Shown piece by piece: positions 33,027 through 50,582 of a stretch of 64,000 nucleotides of DNA (its first letter is position 1; every line of letters starts with the position of its first letter). The position numbers were made by a program, and so were the translations under genes. The notes under the pieces were generated by a model. That model was not told the DNA's origin and did not search any database. It saw nothing but the letters and a program-made list of their open reading frames with translations. The DNA comes from Paramicrobacterium chengjingii (GTDB taxonomy: Bacteria; Actinomycetota; Actinomycetes; Actinomycetales; Microbacteriaceae): positions 620,001-684,000 of the forward strand of contig NZ_CP061169.1 in NCBI RefSeq assembly GCF_011751765.2. The letters are read 5' to 3'.

Positions 33027-33054
33027 TAACGTTGACCACATGTGCTCCCTGTGA
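33027..33054 (+). promoter_or_regulatory. Possible leaderless mini-uORF (MCSL) upstream of the SDR gene
   Basis: TAACGT (33027-33032), a 7-base gap, then ATG TGC TCC CTG TGA (33040-33054). It has the layout of a leaderless transcript that begins with a four-codon ORF, 58 bases before the SDR start. Speculative. Confidence 0.2.
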
Positions 33055-33112
33055 TGACTGTCTTCGACTTTTCCGGCTTCATGCCGCACGTCTCACAGGA
33101 TCGGACACAACT

Positions 33113-33985
33113 ATGCAGCACTCACTTCCACTCTCAGGCAAGACCGCTTTGGTCACGGGCGTTTCTCGCCGCCGCGGCATTGGTTTCAGCGTCTCCCGCA
33201 AACTTGCGTCGCTCGGCGCCAGCATCGTGATTCATCATCACCAGCCACATGATGAACGATTGCCGTGGGGCGGAGACAATCTTGACGCCGTGCGTGACGG
33301 CATCCGCTGCCTCATGACCGATGATGCGCTATTCCGCGATGTCAGCTCCGATCTGACCGATGTGCCGACCATTTCGGTAGTGCTTGATGCAGCGTATGGC
33401 CTCACGGGCAACGTGGACATCGTCGTCTGCAACCATGCGCGCAGCGGAGACGACGGCAGCATTCTCGATATGACTCCCGATCGGCTTGATGCGTTCTGGA
33501 ACACCAACACGCGGTCGACCATTCTGCTCACCGCCGAATATGCCCGGCGTGTCTCAGGGCTCGGGAGCGCTGAGCCGCTGCGGCCTGGAGACCCCGTCCC
33601 ATTCCAGGGGCCTTTCGACGAACCGGTCGGACGTGTCTTCTGGATGACGTCGGGGCAGATTCACGGCGCGATGCCGGGCGAGGTCGCCTACGCGACAAGC
33701 AAGGCAGCGCTTGCCGGGGTGACGAAGACGGTTGCCGCGGAGCTGATGCGCGTCGGGATCACCCTCAACACGATCGACCCCGGTCCGGTGAACACGGGCT
33801 ACCTTGATGCCGATAAGACAGACCGCGAACTCGCCGCGCTCCACGAATACATGGAGACGCTGCCATTCGGACGGTTCGGCGCTCCGTCTGATCCCGCCGA
33901 GCTTATTGGCTGGCTCGCCTCGCCTGGCGGCCAATGGGTCGTCGGGCAGATTCTGACCAGTGACGGCGGCTTCAGCCTGGGGTGA
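33113..33985 (+). CDS. SDR family oxidoreductase
   Basis: 290 residues from the ATG at 33113; the frame is open far upstream but composition there is not protein-like. Classical short-chain dehydrogenase: ALVTGVSRRRGIGFSVSRKL (a variant TGXXXGXG, with RRRGIG), VDIVVCNHARS in place of the usual NNAG, active-site MTSGQIHGAMPGEVAYATSK (Ser plus YXXXK), and NTIDPGPVNTGY. Probably NAD(P)H-dependent, substrate unknown. A variant cofactor loop rich in arginine suggests NADP(H). Stands alone between the DUF559-type gene and rpoB. Confidence 0.88.
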   Translation: MQHSLPLSGKTALVTGVSRRRGIGFSVSRKLASLGASIVIHHHQPHDERLPWGGDNLDAVRDGIRCLMTDDALFRDVSSDLTDVPTISVVLDAAYGLTGNVDIVVCNHARSGDDGSILDMTPDRLDAFWNTNTRSTILLTAEYARRVSGLGSAEPLRPGDPVPFQGPFDEPVGRVFWMTSGQIHGAMPGEVAYATSKAALAGVTKTVAAELMRVGITLNTIDPGPVNTGYLDADKTDRELAALHEYMETLPFGRFGAPSDPAELIGWLASPGGQWVVGQILTSDGGFSLG

Positions 33986-34051
33986 GAGAAAGGATGCCGG
34001 GGCGACCATCGTGTTTATACCTGAGAGAATGCCGATCGTCAAGAACCGCAG

Positions 34052-34080
34052 TGGACACGGCGCGTCAAACGACATACACT
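34052..34080 (+). promoter_or_regulatory. rpoBC promoter
   Basis: -35 TGGACA (34052-34057), 17-base spacer, -10 TACACT (34075-34080). A start near 34087 gives a leader of roughly 150 bases before rpoB. The rplJ-rplL genes that precede rpoB in many bacteria are absent here. Confidence 0.7.
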
Positions 34081-34235
34081 TGATCTTTGCGCTCCCTGAC
34101 GTTCTACCATGCCTTCATATTGCGGTCGGCCCAGTGCTTCGTGTTTCGCATGACGCACGACTTCACATGGCGTGAGGCGAGTACTCCATTACTAACAGTA
34201 ACTTGGCCCGACGGGGCCCACGGAGGTTATTACCC

Positions 34236-37727
<3,492 letters not shown>

Positions 37728-37771
37728 GCGCCTGGCCACTGTAGAAACTTCAGAGAATTTCAGGAGAGAAA

Positions 37772-40700
37772 TTGCTCGACGTAACAACATTTGACGAGCT
37801 TCGCATTGGCCTGGCTACCGGCGACGACATCCGTCGTTGGTCGTACGGCGAGGTGAAGAAGCCTGAGACCATCAACTACCGCACACTGAAGCCTGAAAAG
37901 GACGGTCTGTTCGGTGAGCAGATCTTCGGACCCAGCCGCGACTGGGAGTGCTCGTGCGGCAAGTACAAGCGCGTGCGCTTCAAGGGCATCGTGTGTGAGC
38001 GCTGTGGAGTCGAGGTCACCAAGTCTTCAGTCCGCCGCGAGCGCATGGGCCACATCGAGCTCGCTGCGCCCGTCACGCACATCTGGTACTTCAAGGGCGT
38101 TCCTTCGCGACTCGGTTACCTGCTGGACATGGCTCCGAAGGACCTCGAGAAGGTCATCTACTTCGCTGCCTACATGGTGATCAGCGTTGACGAGGAAGCT
38201 CGTCACGCAGACATGCCTGGACTCGAGAACGAGCTTCGGCTCGAGCTCAAGACGCTCTCCGATCAGCGTGACGCGCAGATCGCCGATCGTCTGAAGAAGC
38301 TCGAAGACGCCCTCGCCGCTCTGGAAGAAGAGGGCGCGAAGGCCGACCAGAAGCGCCGCACAAAGGACGCCGCTGAGAAAGAAATGACTCAGCTCCGCAA
38401 GTCCTACGACGAGCAGATCAACCAACTTGAGCGTGTGTGGGAAGACTTCCGCAACCTCAAGGTGGGCGAGCTCAAGCCGGAAGACGCCGTGTTCCACGAG
38501 CTGCAGGACCGCTACGGCCTGTACTTCGAGGCGCACATGGGCGCCGAGGGTGTGCAGAAGCGTCTTGCGAGCTTCGACCTCGCGGCCGAAGCCGAGTCGC
38601 TTCACCTTCAGATCGCTGAGGGCAAGGGTCAGAAGAAGATCCGTGCCATTAAGCGACTCAAGGTCGTCAATGCATTCCTGCAGACGAGCGTCTCGCCTGC
38701 CGCAATGGTTCTTGACGTTGTGCCGGTCATTCCGCCAGAGCTGCGCCCGATGGTTCAGCTCGACGGTGGTCGCTTCGCAACGAGTGACTTGAACGACCTC
38801 TACCGTCGCGTGATCAACCGCAACAACCGTCTCCGTCGACTGCTTGACCTCGGTGCTCCCGAGATCATCGTCAACAACGAGAAGCGGATGCTGCAGGAGG
38901 CCGTTGACGCGCTCTTTGACAACGGACGTCGCGGCCGTCCCGTCACGGGAACCGGTAACCGCGCGCTCAAGTCGCTGAGCGACATGCTCAAGGGCAAGCA
39001 GGGCCGTTTCCGCCAGAACCTTCTCGGTAAGCGCGTTGACTACTCTGGCCGTTCGGTCATCGTCGTCGGGCCGCAGCTCAAACTGCACCAGTGTGGTCTG
39101 CCGAAGCAGATGGCGCTCGAGCTGTTCAAGCCGTTCGTCATCAAGCGCCTGATCGACCTGAGCCACGCTCAGAACATCAAGGCAGCGAAGCGCATGGTCG
39201 AGCGTGCCCGTCCCGAGGTCTGGGACGTTCTCGAGGAGATCATTCGCGAGCGTCCGGTTCTGCTGAACCGCGCGCCGACTCTGCACCGTCTGGGCATCCA
39301 GGCGTTCGAGCCGCAGCTCGTCGAGGGCAAGGCAATCCAGCTTCACCCGCTCGTCTGTGCAGCGTTCAACGCTGACTTCGACGGTGACCAGATGGCCGTG
39401 CACCTTCCGTTGTCGGTTGAGGCTCAGGCTGAGGCTCGTGTGCTCATGCTCGCGTCCAACAACATCCTGAAGCCGTCAGACGGCCGCCCGGTCACCCTGC
39501 CCAGCCAGGACATGATCATCGGTCTGCATCACCTCACGACGCTCACCGAGGGCGCTGTAGGCGAGGGCCGCGCGTTCTCGAGCATCGCCGAGGCGATCCT
39601 CGCGCATGACCAGCACTCGCTGCACCTCAACGCGAAGATCCGCATTCGCCTCAACGGGCTGCACTTCCGTGCGGGGGATGAGCCCGAGGGCTTCGTGCAG
39701 GGTGAGCCGTTCATCTTCGACACGACGCTTGGTCGCGCGATCTTCAACGAGGCCATGCCTGAGGACTACCCGTTCGTCAACGAGGTTGCCGACAAGGGCA
39801 AGCTCTCGTCGATCGTCAACGACCTCGCCGAGCGATACTCAAAGACCGACACCGCCACAACCCTTGATAACATCAAGGATGCTGGTTTCTACTGGGCGAC
39901 TCGCTCAGGAGTGACTGTCGCACTCAGCGACATTCTCACTCCGGCGAGCAAGAAGGACATCGTCGCCAAGTACGAGAAGCAGGCGGCGAAGGTTCAGAGC
40001 CAGTTCGACAAGGGACTCACGACAGACGCCGAGCGTCGTCAAGAGCTCATCAAGATCTGGACCGAGGCGACAGACGAAGTTGCTCAGGCCATGCGCGACG
40101 CATTCCCTGCAGACAACACCATCAACCGCATGGTGTCATCTGGGGCACGTGGTAACTGGCTGCAGATTCGCAACATCGCCGGTATGCGTGGTCTGGTGAA
40201 CGATCCCAAGGGTGGCATCATTCCGCGCCCGATCATCTCGAGCTACCGCGAGGGCCTCTCGGTTGCCGAGTACTTCATCGCAACTCACGGTGCCCGAAAG
40301 GGTCTTGCTGACACCGCTCTCCGTACCGCGGACTCCGGTTACCTGACGCGCCGACTCGTCGACGTCTCGCAGGATGTCATCGTTCGCGAGAAGGACTGTG
40401 GCACTTCGAAGGGTCTCGAGCTTCCGATCGCCGCGTTCGACTCGCAGGGCACGCTCGTTCGTGACCCGAACGTCGAGAACTCGGTGTTCGCTCGCTCGCT
40501 CGCAGCCGACGTTGTCGACAGCGAAGGTGGAGTCGTAGCATCCGCGGGCGACGACGTGGGCGACGTTCTGATCGAGCGTCTCGTCGAGGCCGGCATTGAG
40601 ACGATCAAGGTTCGCTCCGTGCTCAGCTGTGAGTCGAGCATCGGCGTCTGCGCCGCATGCTACGGCCGTTCGCTGGCAACGGGCAAGCTCGTCGACATTG

Positions 40701-41653
40701 GTGAGGCAATCGGAACGATCGCCGCACAGTCGATTGGTGAGCCGGGAACCCAGCTCACGATGCGTACGTTCCACACGGGTGGTTCGGCATCGGCTGACGA
40801 CATCACGCAGGGTCTTCCCCGTGTGCAGGAGCTGTTCGAGGCTCGTACTCCCAAGGGTGCGACTCCGATCGCCGAGGCAGCTGGTCGCGTGACGATTGAA
40901 GAGACGGACAAGAGCCGAAAGGTCATCTTGACCCCGGACAACGGCGACGAGCCGGTCATCTACCCGGTTCTGAAGCGTGTCACGCTTCTCATCGAGGATG
41001 GCGAGCACGTCGAGTTGGGGCAACCGCTTCACGTCGGTGCGACCGACCCCAAGGAGGTTCTGCGCGTGCAGGGCGTCCGCGAGGTTCAGCGGCACCTCGT
41101 TGGTGGAGTGCAGGGCGTCTACCGTTCGCAGGGTGTGCCGATTCACGACAAGCACATCGAAGTCATCGTGCGCCAGATGCTCCGCAAGGTCACCGTGGTC
41201 GACCACGGCGACACGGATCTTCTGCCTGGTGAGCTCGTTGACCGTTCGCGGTACAACGAGTTCAACCGTGCCGCGCTGGCCGAGGGCAAGCGCACCGCGT
41301 CTGCTCGTCAGGAAGTCATGGGTATCACCAAGGCTTCGCTTGCGACCGAGTCGTGGCTGTCCGCGGCATCCTTCCAGGAGACGACTCGCGTGCTGACGCA
41401 GGCCGCTATGGAGGGCAAGCGTGATCCGCTGATCGGTCTCAAGGAGAACGTCATCATCGGTAAGCTCATCCCGGCTGGTACGGGGCTTGCGAAGTACCGC
41501 AATGTCTCTGTCGAGGCGACGGAAGAGGCCAAGGCCGAGCGTTACCCGAACCGCATTTTCGCGGATGACGGTGCGTTCAGTGAGTCCGACCTGTCGTTCG
41601 TCGACTTCGACAGCTTCTCGAGCGACGACTTCAATCCGGGCACGTACAGCTAA
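37772..41653 (+). CDS. rpoC: DNA-directed RNA polymerase subunit beta'
   Basis: 1293 residues, TTG start at 37772 with AGGAGAG nine bases upstream. Zinc-ribbon cysteines at 60, 62, 75 and 78 (CSCGKYK...CERCG). The catalytic NADFDGDQM with three Mg-binding aspartates is at about residues 533-541. A second zinc site has DCGTSKG and [13 protein letters not shown] (about 953-963). [20 protein letters not shown] lies in RpoB, as expected, and the bridge-helix/trigger-loop region ends with [16 protein letters not shown]. The length is typical for actinobacteria. A strong hairpin terminator follows 15 bases after the stop. Confidence 0.99.
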   Translation: MLDVTTFDELRIGLATGDDIRRWSYGEVKKPETINYRTLKPEKDGLFGEQIFGPSRDWECSCGKYKRVRFKGIVCERCGVEVTKSSVRRERMGHIELAAPVTHIWYFKGVPSRLGYLLDMAPKDLEKVIYFAAYMVISVDEEARHADMPGLENELRLELKTLSDQRDAQIADRLKKLEDALAALEEEGAKADQKRRTKDAAEKEMTQLRKSYDEQINQLERVWEDFRNLKVGELKPEDAVFHELQDRYGLYFEAHMGAEGVQKRLASFDLAAEAESLHLQIAEGKGQKKIRAIKRLKVVNAFLQTSVSPAAMVLDVVPVIPPELRPMVQLDGGRFATSDLNDLYRRVINRNNRLRRLLDLGAPEIIVNNEKRMLQEAVDALFDNGRRGRPVTGTGNRALKSLSDMLKGKQGRFRQNLLGKRVDYSGRSVIVVGPQLKLHQCGLPKQMALELFKPFVIKRLIDLSHAQNIKAAKRMVERARPEVWDVLEEIIRERPVLLNRAPTLHRLGIQAFEPQLVEGKAIQLHPLVCAAFNADFDGDQMAVHLPLSVEAQAEARVLMLASNNILKPSDGRPVTLPSQDMIIGLHHLTTLTEGAVGEGRAFSSIAEAILAHDQHSLHLNAKIRIRLNGLHFRAGDEPEGFVQGEPFIFDTTLGRAIFNEAMPEDYPFVNEVADKGKLSSIVNDLAERYSKTDTATTLDNIKDAGFYWATRSGVTVALSDILTPASKKDIVAKYEKQAAKVQSQFDKGLTTDAERRQELIKIWTEATDEVAQAMRDAFPADNTINRMVSSGARGNWLQIRNIAGMRGLVNDPKGGIIPRPIISSYREGLSVAEYFIATHGARKGLADTALRTADSGYLTRRLVDVSQDVIVREKDCGTSKGLELPIAAFDSQGTLVRDPNVENSVFARSLAADVVDSEGGVVASAGDDVGDVLIERLVEAGIETIKVRSVLSCESSIGVCAACYGRSLATGKLVDIGEAIGTIAAQSIGEPGTQLTMRTFHTGGSASADDITQGLPRVQELFEARTPKGATPIAEAAGRVTIEETDKSRKVILTPDNGDEPVIYPVLKRVTLLIEDGEHVELGQPLHVGATDPKEVLRVQGVREVQRHLVGGVQGVYRSQGVPIHDKHIEVIVRQMLRKVTVVDHGDTDLLPGELVDRSRYNEFNRAALAEGKRTASARQEVMGITKASLATESWLSAASFQETTRVLTQAAMEGKRDPLIGLKENVIIGKLIPAGTGLAKYRNVSVEATEEAKAERYPNRIFADDGAFSESDLSFVDFDSFSSDDFNPGTYS

Positions 41654-41668
41654 AACATGCCGAACGAC

Positions 41669-41700
41669 AGCGGAGGGTCTCCATACGGAGGCCCTCCGCT
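41669..41700 (+). terminator. rpoBC terminator
   Basis: AGCGGAGGGTCTCC (41669-41682) pairs with 41687-41700 over 14 bp including one G-T wobble, with the 4-base loop ATAC. TCGTTGCG follows without a T-run. Confidence 0.8.
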
Positions 41701-41811
41701 TCGTTGCGTCTGGCCTCGACGCGATGTTTGCGCCCGCCATGTGCACGTGCAGGAACAGTGGCTGTGCGGCGGGATAAGATCGGGTTGAACGAGGCGACAA
41801 GGAGACCGGGC

Positions 41812-42471
41812 ATGACGGATGAGGGTGACAGCCGCACGGTTACGCGTCGATGGTTCATCATCTCCACCATCGTGATCGCCGTACTCGTTGTCGCAAGCGG
41901 CGCACTCGTCTCCACTCTGGTGTCAGGCAGCGCTGAAGACGCTGCTCCGGCTCCGAAGGAACAACCTGCCGCTCCGGAGCGACCGCTTCCCGACAACCAG
42001 CCGTCTGCCGTTCTCGCGGGACCGAACCCGACATCGTGCGAGCAGATCTATTCAGAGGGAATGTATAGCTACCTCACCGGTACGGGGATGCCGTTGAACG
42101 ACCAGTCGGTCGACGACAATGTGGGTAGCCACGACGACGATTTGGCTGCCGTGATCAACGGTGCGGAGCACCTGGATTGCAGCTGGGGTTTCGCCGGTGA
42201 CTACGGCCTCACGACGAGTATTACACGCCTGGATGCTGACACGATGCAAGCAGTGCGAGATCGCATGACCGAACTCGGCTATAACTGCGAAGACGAAGAC
42301 GGCGGCACGCGTTGCCTCACATCGGGCACGGAAGGCGGAAATCGCTATGGCGAGTCGCACTTCTTGCGAGACGGGCTCTGGGTGGCGACGGCCTGGGTGA
42401 ATTTCGCACCTAACAACTACACTCCCGATATCGTGCACATCCTCTGGCCCGACACGGCAGACGCTGCCTGA
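41812..42471 (+). CDS. Membrane-anchored hypothetical protein
   Basis: 219 residues from the ATG at 41812 behind AAGGAG. TAAGAT at 41774-41779 is a candidate -10. Short cytoplasmic N-terminus with TRR, one membrane helix (WFIISTIVIAVLVVASGALV, about residues 14-33), a Pro/Ala linker, then an extracytoplasmic domain of about 150 residues with four cysteines (SCEQIYSEG, LDCSWGF, YNCEDEDGG, TRCLTSG), probably two disulfides. No known domain is recognised. The cysteine spacing and aromatic-rich ITRLDADTMQAVR segment resemble secreted ligand-binding domains, but this is not evidence of function. Confidence 0.8.
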   Translation: MTDEGDSRTVTRRWFIISTIVIAVLVVASGALVSTLVSGSAEDAAPAPKEQPAAPERPLPDNQPSAVLAGPNPTSCEQIYSEGMYSYLTGTGMPLNDQSVDDNVGSHDDDLAAVINGAEHLDCSWGFAGDYGLTTSITRLDADTMQAVRDRMTELGYNCEDEDGGTRCLTSGTEGGNRYGESHFLRDGLWVATAWVNFAPNNYTPDIVHILWPDTADAA

Positions 42472-42531
42472 GCGTTGTCGACGAAACATCCGACACGCCC
42501 CGAGCACTGCCCGGGTGATTCTCCCGCGCAG

Positions 42532-42537
42532 TAGAGT
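42532..42537 (+). promoter_or_regulatory. -10 box of a predicted leaderless transcript
   Basis: TAGAGT, 8 bases before the GTG at 42546. A competing internal ATG at 42573 has its own GAGGAGG ribosome site. Confidence 0.45.
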
Positions 42538-42545
42538 GACCGCAC

Positions 42546-43613
42546 GTGGACACGACCGCCGAGGAGGCTGCTATGAGCGACCCCGACTCGACTTCGAGCG
42601 ATCCGAAGCCGGAGAATCGAACGGAAACAGGGCACACAGCGCCGGAGCCTCACGCGGACGATCAGACGTCGCCTGCTCATGGGGCGCCGCAGATGCCGCC
42701 GGAGGCGCAGGAGCAACCCCCGAGCACACCTGAGCCCTCTGAATCGGCGCCGCCCTCGAACCACTCCGATGGTGCAGAGCACGCGGCGCCAGCTCTCGGC
42801 TCCCAGGATGCCGCTGCAGCACCGCTCTCCAACACGTCGCCGCACGGATCGGAGCACGCCTCATCTGGCGTCAGCGGGTCCGAAGACGCGCCGACAGAAG
42901 CATATCCATACGAACGCCAGCAGGCATCGTGGCAGCATTCGCCAGACCACGCTGTCACAGACGCCTACTCTGACTCGACGCCGACGGAACACGTCTTGAC
43001 AGGGCCCGAACCCACTCGTGCGCACGACACTCGAGAGCCCGCTGCGCCTGCGCCCACCGCGTGGGAAAGTTCCCCGCAGCACGTGGAAGTGGCCGAAGCA
43101 CCGAAGCGCAGGGGCAACCGCTGGGCCGGAATCGGCATTGGAATTATTCAGGCTCTGATTTTCGCTGCAGCATTGTTCGGAGTGCTGGTCTTACTCGACC
43201 TCCTGGCAGGCGAGCAGATCGATCTTCTGGGCACTCTTCTTTCGCCTGCACTTCTCATCTCCGTTGGAATGTTCTTCCTCGCGCTGATCATTGTGGCGCT
43301 TCTTGTCAATCGTGCGGGGTGGTGGGCCTGGATTCTCGGCGGACTGCTTATCGCGGCGTTCGCCTACGCTGGCTGGATCGGCGGCCTTCTCGTCCAAGAG
43401 GCCATGGACGTGCCATCGAACCGCGTGCTCGAGTTTGTCTGGGACAACCTTCTGACGTGGCCGTCTGTCGCGGCGTTCATTCTTGGCCGAGAAGTGCCGA
43501 TCTGGTTCGGAGCATGGACCTCCGCTCGCGGCCGCAAAGTAGCGGCACGCAATCGTGCGGCCCGAGACGAGTACGAGCGGCAGCTCGACGAGGGTGGTGC
43601 TGCATACCGCTGA
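42546..43613 (+). CDS. Proline-rich multi-pass membrane protein of unknown function
   Basis: 355 residues from the leaderless GTG at 42546, or 346 from the ATG at 42573 with GAGGAGG. The first ~185 residues are low-complexity, rich in Pro, Glu, Ser, Ala and His and presumably disordered and cytoplasmic. Four membrane helices follow, beginning WAGIGIGIIQALIFAAALFG, then SVGMFFLALIIVALLV and AWILGGLLIAAFAYAGWIGG, with a basic C-terminal tail (RGRKVAARNRAARDEYER). No family is recognised. Similar disordered-head, four-helix proteins are frequent and uncharacterised in Microbacteriaceae. Confidence 0.8.
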   Translation: MDTTAEEAAMSDPDSTSSDPKPENRTETGHTAPEPHADDQTSPAHGAPQMPPEAQEQPPSTPEPSESAPPSNHSDGAEHAAPALGSQDAAAAPLSNTSPHGSEHASSGVSGSEDAPTEAYPYERQQASWQHSPDHAVTDAYSDSTPTEHVLTGPEPTRAHDTREPAAPAPTAWESSPQHVEVAEAPKRRGNRWAGIGIGIIQALIFAAALFGVLVLLDLLAGEQIDLLGTLLSPALLISVGMFFLALIIVALLVNRAGWWAWILGGLLIAAFAYAGWIGGLLVQEAMDVPSNRVLEFVWDNLLTWPSVAAFILGREVPIWFGAWTSARGRKVAARNRAARDEYERQLDEGGAAYR

Positions 43614-43618
43614 TCGTT

Positions 43619-43653
43619 GACTCGACTGGCGGGTGTAACGCCCGTCGGGAGTC
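43619..43653 (+). terminator. Probable terminator after the proline-rich membrane protein
   Basis: GACTC (43619-43623) and GAGTC (43649-43653) enclose a GGCGGG/CCCGTC stem around TGTAACG. The rest of the 657-bp gap to 16S holds the rRNA promoters and leader; short frames there are not protein-like. Confidence 0.5.
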
Positions 43654-43737
43654 GCGTGCCAGGCGTCGTCAAGACGGCATACATCGAGGGCTCCAACCGC
43701 GGCATTCCGGGCGACACGCCCGGGCTGCTTATCTGAT

Positions 43738-43766
43738 TTGTGGCACGGGCCCGCTGTGCGTAAAGT
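43738..43766 (+). promoter_or_regulatory. rRNA operon promoter P1
   Basis: -35 TTGTGG (43738-43743), 17-base spacer, -10 TAAAGT (43761-43766). It lies about 500 bp upstream of the mature 16S end. Confidence 0.6.
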
Positions 43767-43967
43767 ATTCATCTGTCGCCACAAAGGTACTGAAGAGCCG
43801 AAGAGCTCCAGGCCTCAATCGGCGAAATCATCCCGAGTTCTGATTCAGAGCTTGTTGAGTCGTGTTTCACGACCTAGGATGGAAAACTCACCCCGAGACG
43901 CAATGGCCGCGCAGGGTTCGGTTTTACAACGAGTCTGTCAAGACTTTTTGTGGTTCCGGCGTGTGGC

Positions 43968-43995
43968 TTGAAGGGCAGCTCGGGTGTGGTAAGAT
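43968..43995 (+). promoter_or_regulatory. rRNA operon promoter P2
   Basis: -35 TTGAAG (43968-43973), 16-base spacer, -10 TAAGAT (43990-43995). A leader of about 270 bases follows. Confidence 0.65.
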
Positions 43996-44060
43996 TGCAA
44001 GGTTGCTCCAGAGTGATGTGCTTCCGGTTGGGGGTGTTGATTTTTGGGTGCGTCTGGTCC

Positions 44061-44079
44061 TTGAGAACTCAATAGCGTG
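44061..44079 (+). promoter_or_regulatory. rrn leader antitermination-like motif
   Basis: TTGAGAACTCAATAGCGTG. The same core, TTGAGAACT-A-CA-TG, recurs in the 16S-23S spacer at 46086-46104, the arrangement expected of boxA-type Nus antitermination sites in actinobacterial rrn operons. Confidence 0.6.
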
Positions 44080-44270
44080 CACATGTCAAATGCCAATTAT
44101 TTGAACCTCGGCCTCGCGTTTTGTGGGGTTGGGATTCCTTTGAAATTGATTGATTGATAGCGAATGTCAGTTTTGATGTTTGTTTTGTCATGATTGAACT
44201 CGTGTTTCGCCTCTTTTTGGGGTGTTTCGCGTTGATGTTTTGCTGGCCTTTTTTGGTCAGTGTTTATGCA

Positions 44271-49335
<5,065 letters not shown>

Positions 49336-49445
49336 ACACTCATACATGCTGTATGTATCGCGTCCACTTTGTGGTTCCTGACGCACGGTCAGAACCAAAC
49401 AACACACCCACCACGGGTATGTTCATAACGTAAGCGTCAATGATT

Positions 49446-49562
49446 GTTACGGCGGTCATAGCGAGAGGGAAACGCCCGGTCACATTCCGAACCCGGAAGC
49501 TAAGGCTCTCAGCGCCGATGGTACTGCAGGGGGGACCCTGTGGGAGAGTAGGACACCGCCGG
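49446..49562 (+). rRNA. rrf: 5S ribosomal RNA
   Basis: 117 nt starting GTTACGGCGGTCATAGCG and ending with ACACCGCCGGAC, whose arms pair as helix I. The loop sequences CCGAACCCGGAAGCTAAG are standard. The 110-bp 23S-5S spacer carries two hairpins (49341-49355 and 49373-49396) and no tRNA. Confidence 0.96.
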
Positions 49563-49580
49563 ACTTAACCTAAACACAGC

Positions 49581-49608
49581 GAAGGCCACCCCACACCGGG
49601 TGGCCTTC
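49581..49608 (+). terminator. rRNA operon terminator 1
   Basis: Perfect 11-bp stem GAAGGCCACCC / GGGTGGCCTTC with loop CACACC, followed by CTGCATTAA. Confidence 0.85.
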
Positions 49609-49639
49609 CTGCATTAACCCACAACAACACACGCGACAA

Positions 49640-49665
49640 CAGGCCGCCCTTCACGGGTGGCCTTG
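49640..49665 (+). terminator. rRNA operon terminator 2
   Basis: AGGCCGCCC / GGGTGGCCT stem with one G-T wobble and a 4-5 base loop; the arm resembles that of terminator 1. Tandem terminators are usual after rrn. Confidence 0.7.
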
Positions 49666-49727
49666 TGCGTTAACGGGCGGACGTGCGATGGGGAGGGCTC
49701 CCCATCGGCAGTGCAATGCAAGCTCGC

Positions 49728-49733
49728 TAGGCT
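49728..49733 (+). promoter_or_regulatory. -10 box of the leaderless PP2C transcript
   Basis: TAGGCT followed by 8 bases and the ATG at 49742. The intervening TGTTCCTT has no ribosome site. Confidence 0.55.
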
Positions 49734-49741
49734 TGTTCCTT

Positions 49742-50575
49742 ATGGCGACCCGTACGACGTTCTCCCTTCCCCGATCCCGGGTCGATATCACTGTCACCGG
49801 AATGACAGACGTGGGCAGGCGCCGTCGTATCAATGAAGACTCGATCATCATGGCGTCGCCGATTTTCGCCGTCGCCGATGGAATGGGCGGGCACCAGCGT
49901 GGCGACGAGGCAAGTCGCGTCGTCGTAGAACAGTTGCAGTTGAGCGTGCGGCCGGGCGAGCCCACGAGTCCTGAGACCGTGTTTACCGGCATCACGGCGG
50001 CGAATGCCCGCATCCTCTCGTGGGCTGACGAAGGGGGTTTAGCAGGCAGTACAGTCGCGGGTGTTGCGCTCGTGTCGCTCTCGAGCCAGGCAGACAGCCA
50101 CTGGATGGTTTTCAACATCGGGGACTCTCGTGTCTACGTACTCGATGGCCAGCGTCTACGTCAGGTGACCGTTGACCATTCGGCCGTCCAAGAACTCATC
50201 GATCACGGCCGCATCAGCCCGGCTGAGGCCGCAACGCACCCACAGCGGAACGTTGTCACCCGTGCGGTCGGGGTCGAGGCAGACGCCGATCCAGATGTGT
50301 GGCTTCTGCCGGCAGAGGGTCATCAGATGTTCATCATCTGTTCCGATGGGTTGAGCCGTGAAGTTTCCGATGAGGAGATTCGGAGCATTCTTCTGGACGC
50401 TCCGGCTGATCCCTCGAAGGCGCTTGTTGACCGCGCAGTCGAGGCGGGCGCGCGAGACAACGTCTCAGCAATCGTGGTCGATGCGCTCTCTGTCGATATG
50501 ACTCCGCCCAGCCCGGGCTATCATGACACGAGAGGTTTGGGCGCGCTCGAAGAGACTCTGCCGCGCTTGAAGTGA
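49742..50575 (+). CDS. PP2C-family serine/threonine protein phosphatase
   Basis: 277 residues from the ATG at 49742; the longer frame from 49688 lacks a start signal. PP2C motifs are complete and in order: GMTDVGRRRRINEDS (metal Asp region), FAVADGMGGHQRGDEAS (metal DGMGG), NIGDSRVYVL, IICSDGLSREV and the closing GARDNVSAIVVD. Two Mn/Mg ions are expected. No membrane helix, so cytoplasmic. It probably dephosphorylates the kinase and FHA partners encoded immediately downstream. First gene of a tightly packed operon and apparently leaderless. Confidence 0.95.
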   Translation: MATRTTFSLPRSRVDITVTGMTDVGRRRRINEDSIIMASPIFAVADGMGGHQRGDEASRVVVEQLQLSVRPGEPTSPETVFTGITAANARILSWADEGGLAGSTVAGVALVSLSSQADSHWMVFNIGDSRVYVLDGQRLRQVTVDHSAVQELIDHGRISPAEAATHPQRNVVTRAVGVEADADPDVWLLPAEGHQMFIICSDGLSREVSDEEIRSILLDAPADPSKALVDRAVEAGARDNVSAIVVDALSVDMTPPSPGYHDTRGLGALEETLPRLK

Positions 50576-50582
50576 GGATCAC

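Noticed and set aside
32861..33112. N-terminal extension of the SDR
   Set aside because: Not homologous to SDR N-termini; the TGXXXGXG core begins correctly from 33113.
43738..43971. 77-codon plus-strand frame before 16S
   Set aside because: It overlaps the rRNA promoter region, has no ribosome site and no protein-like composition.
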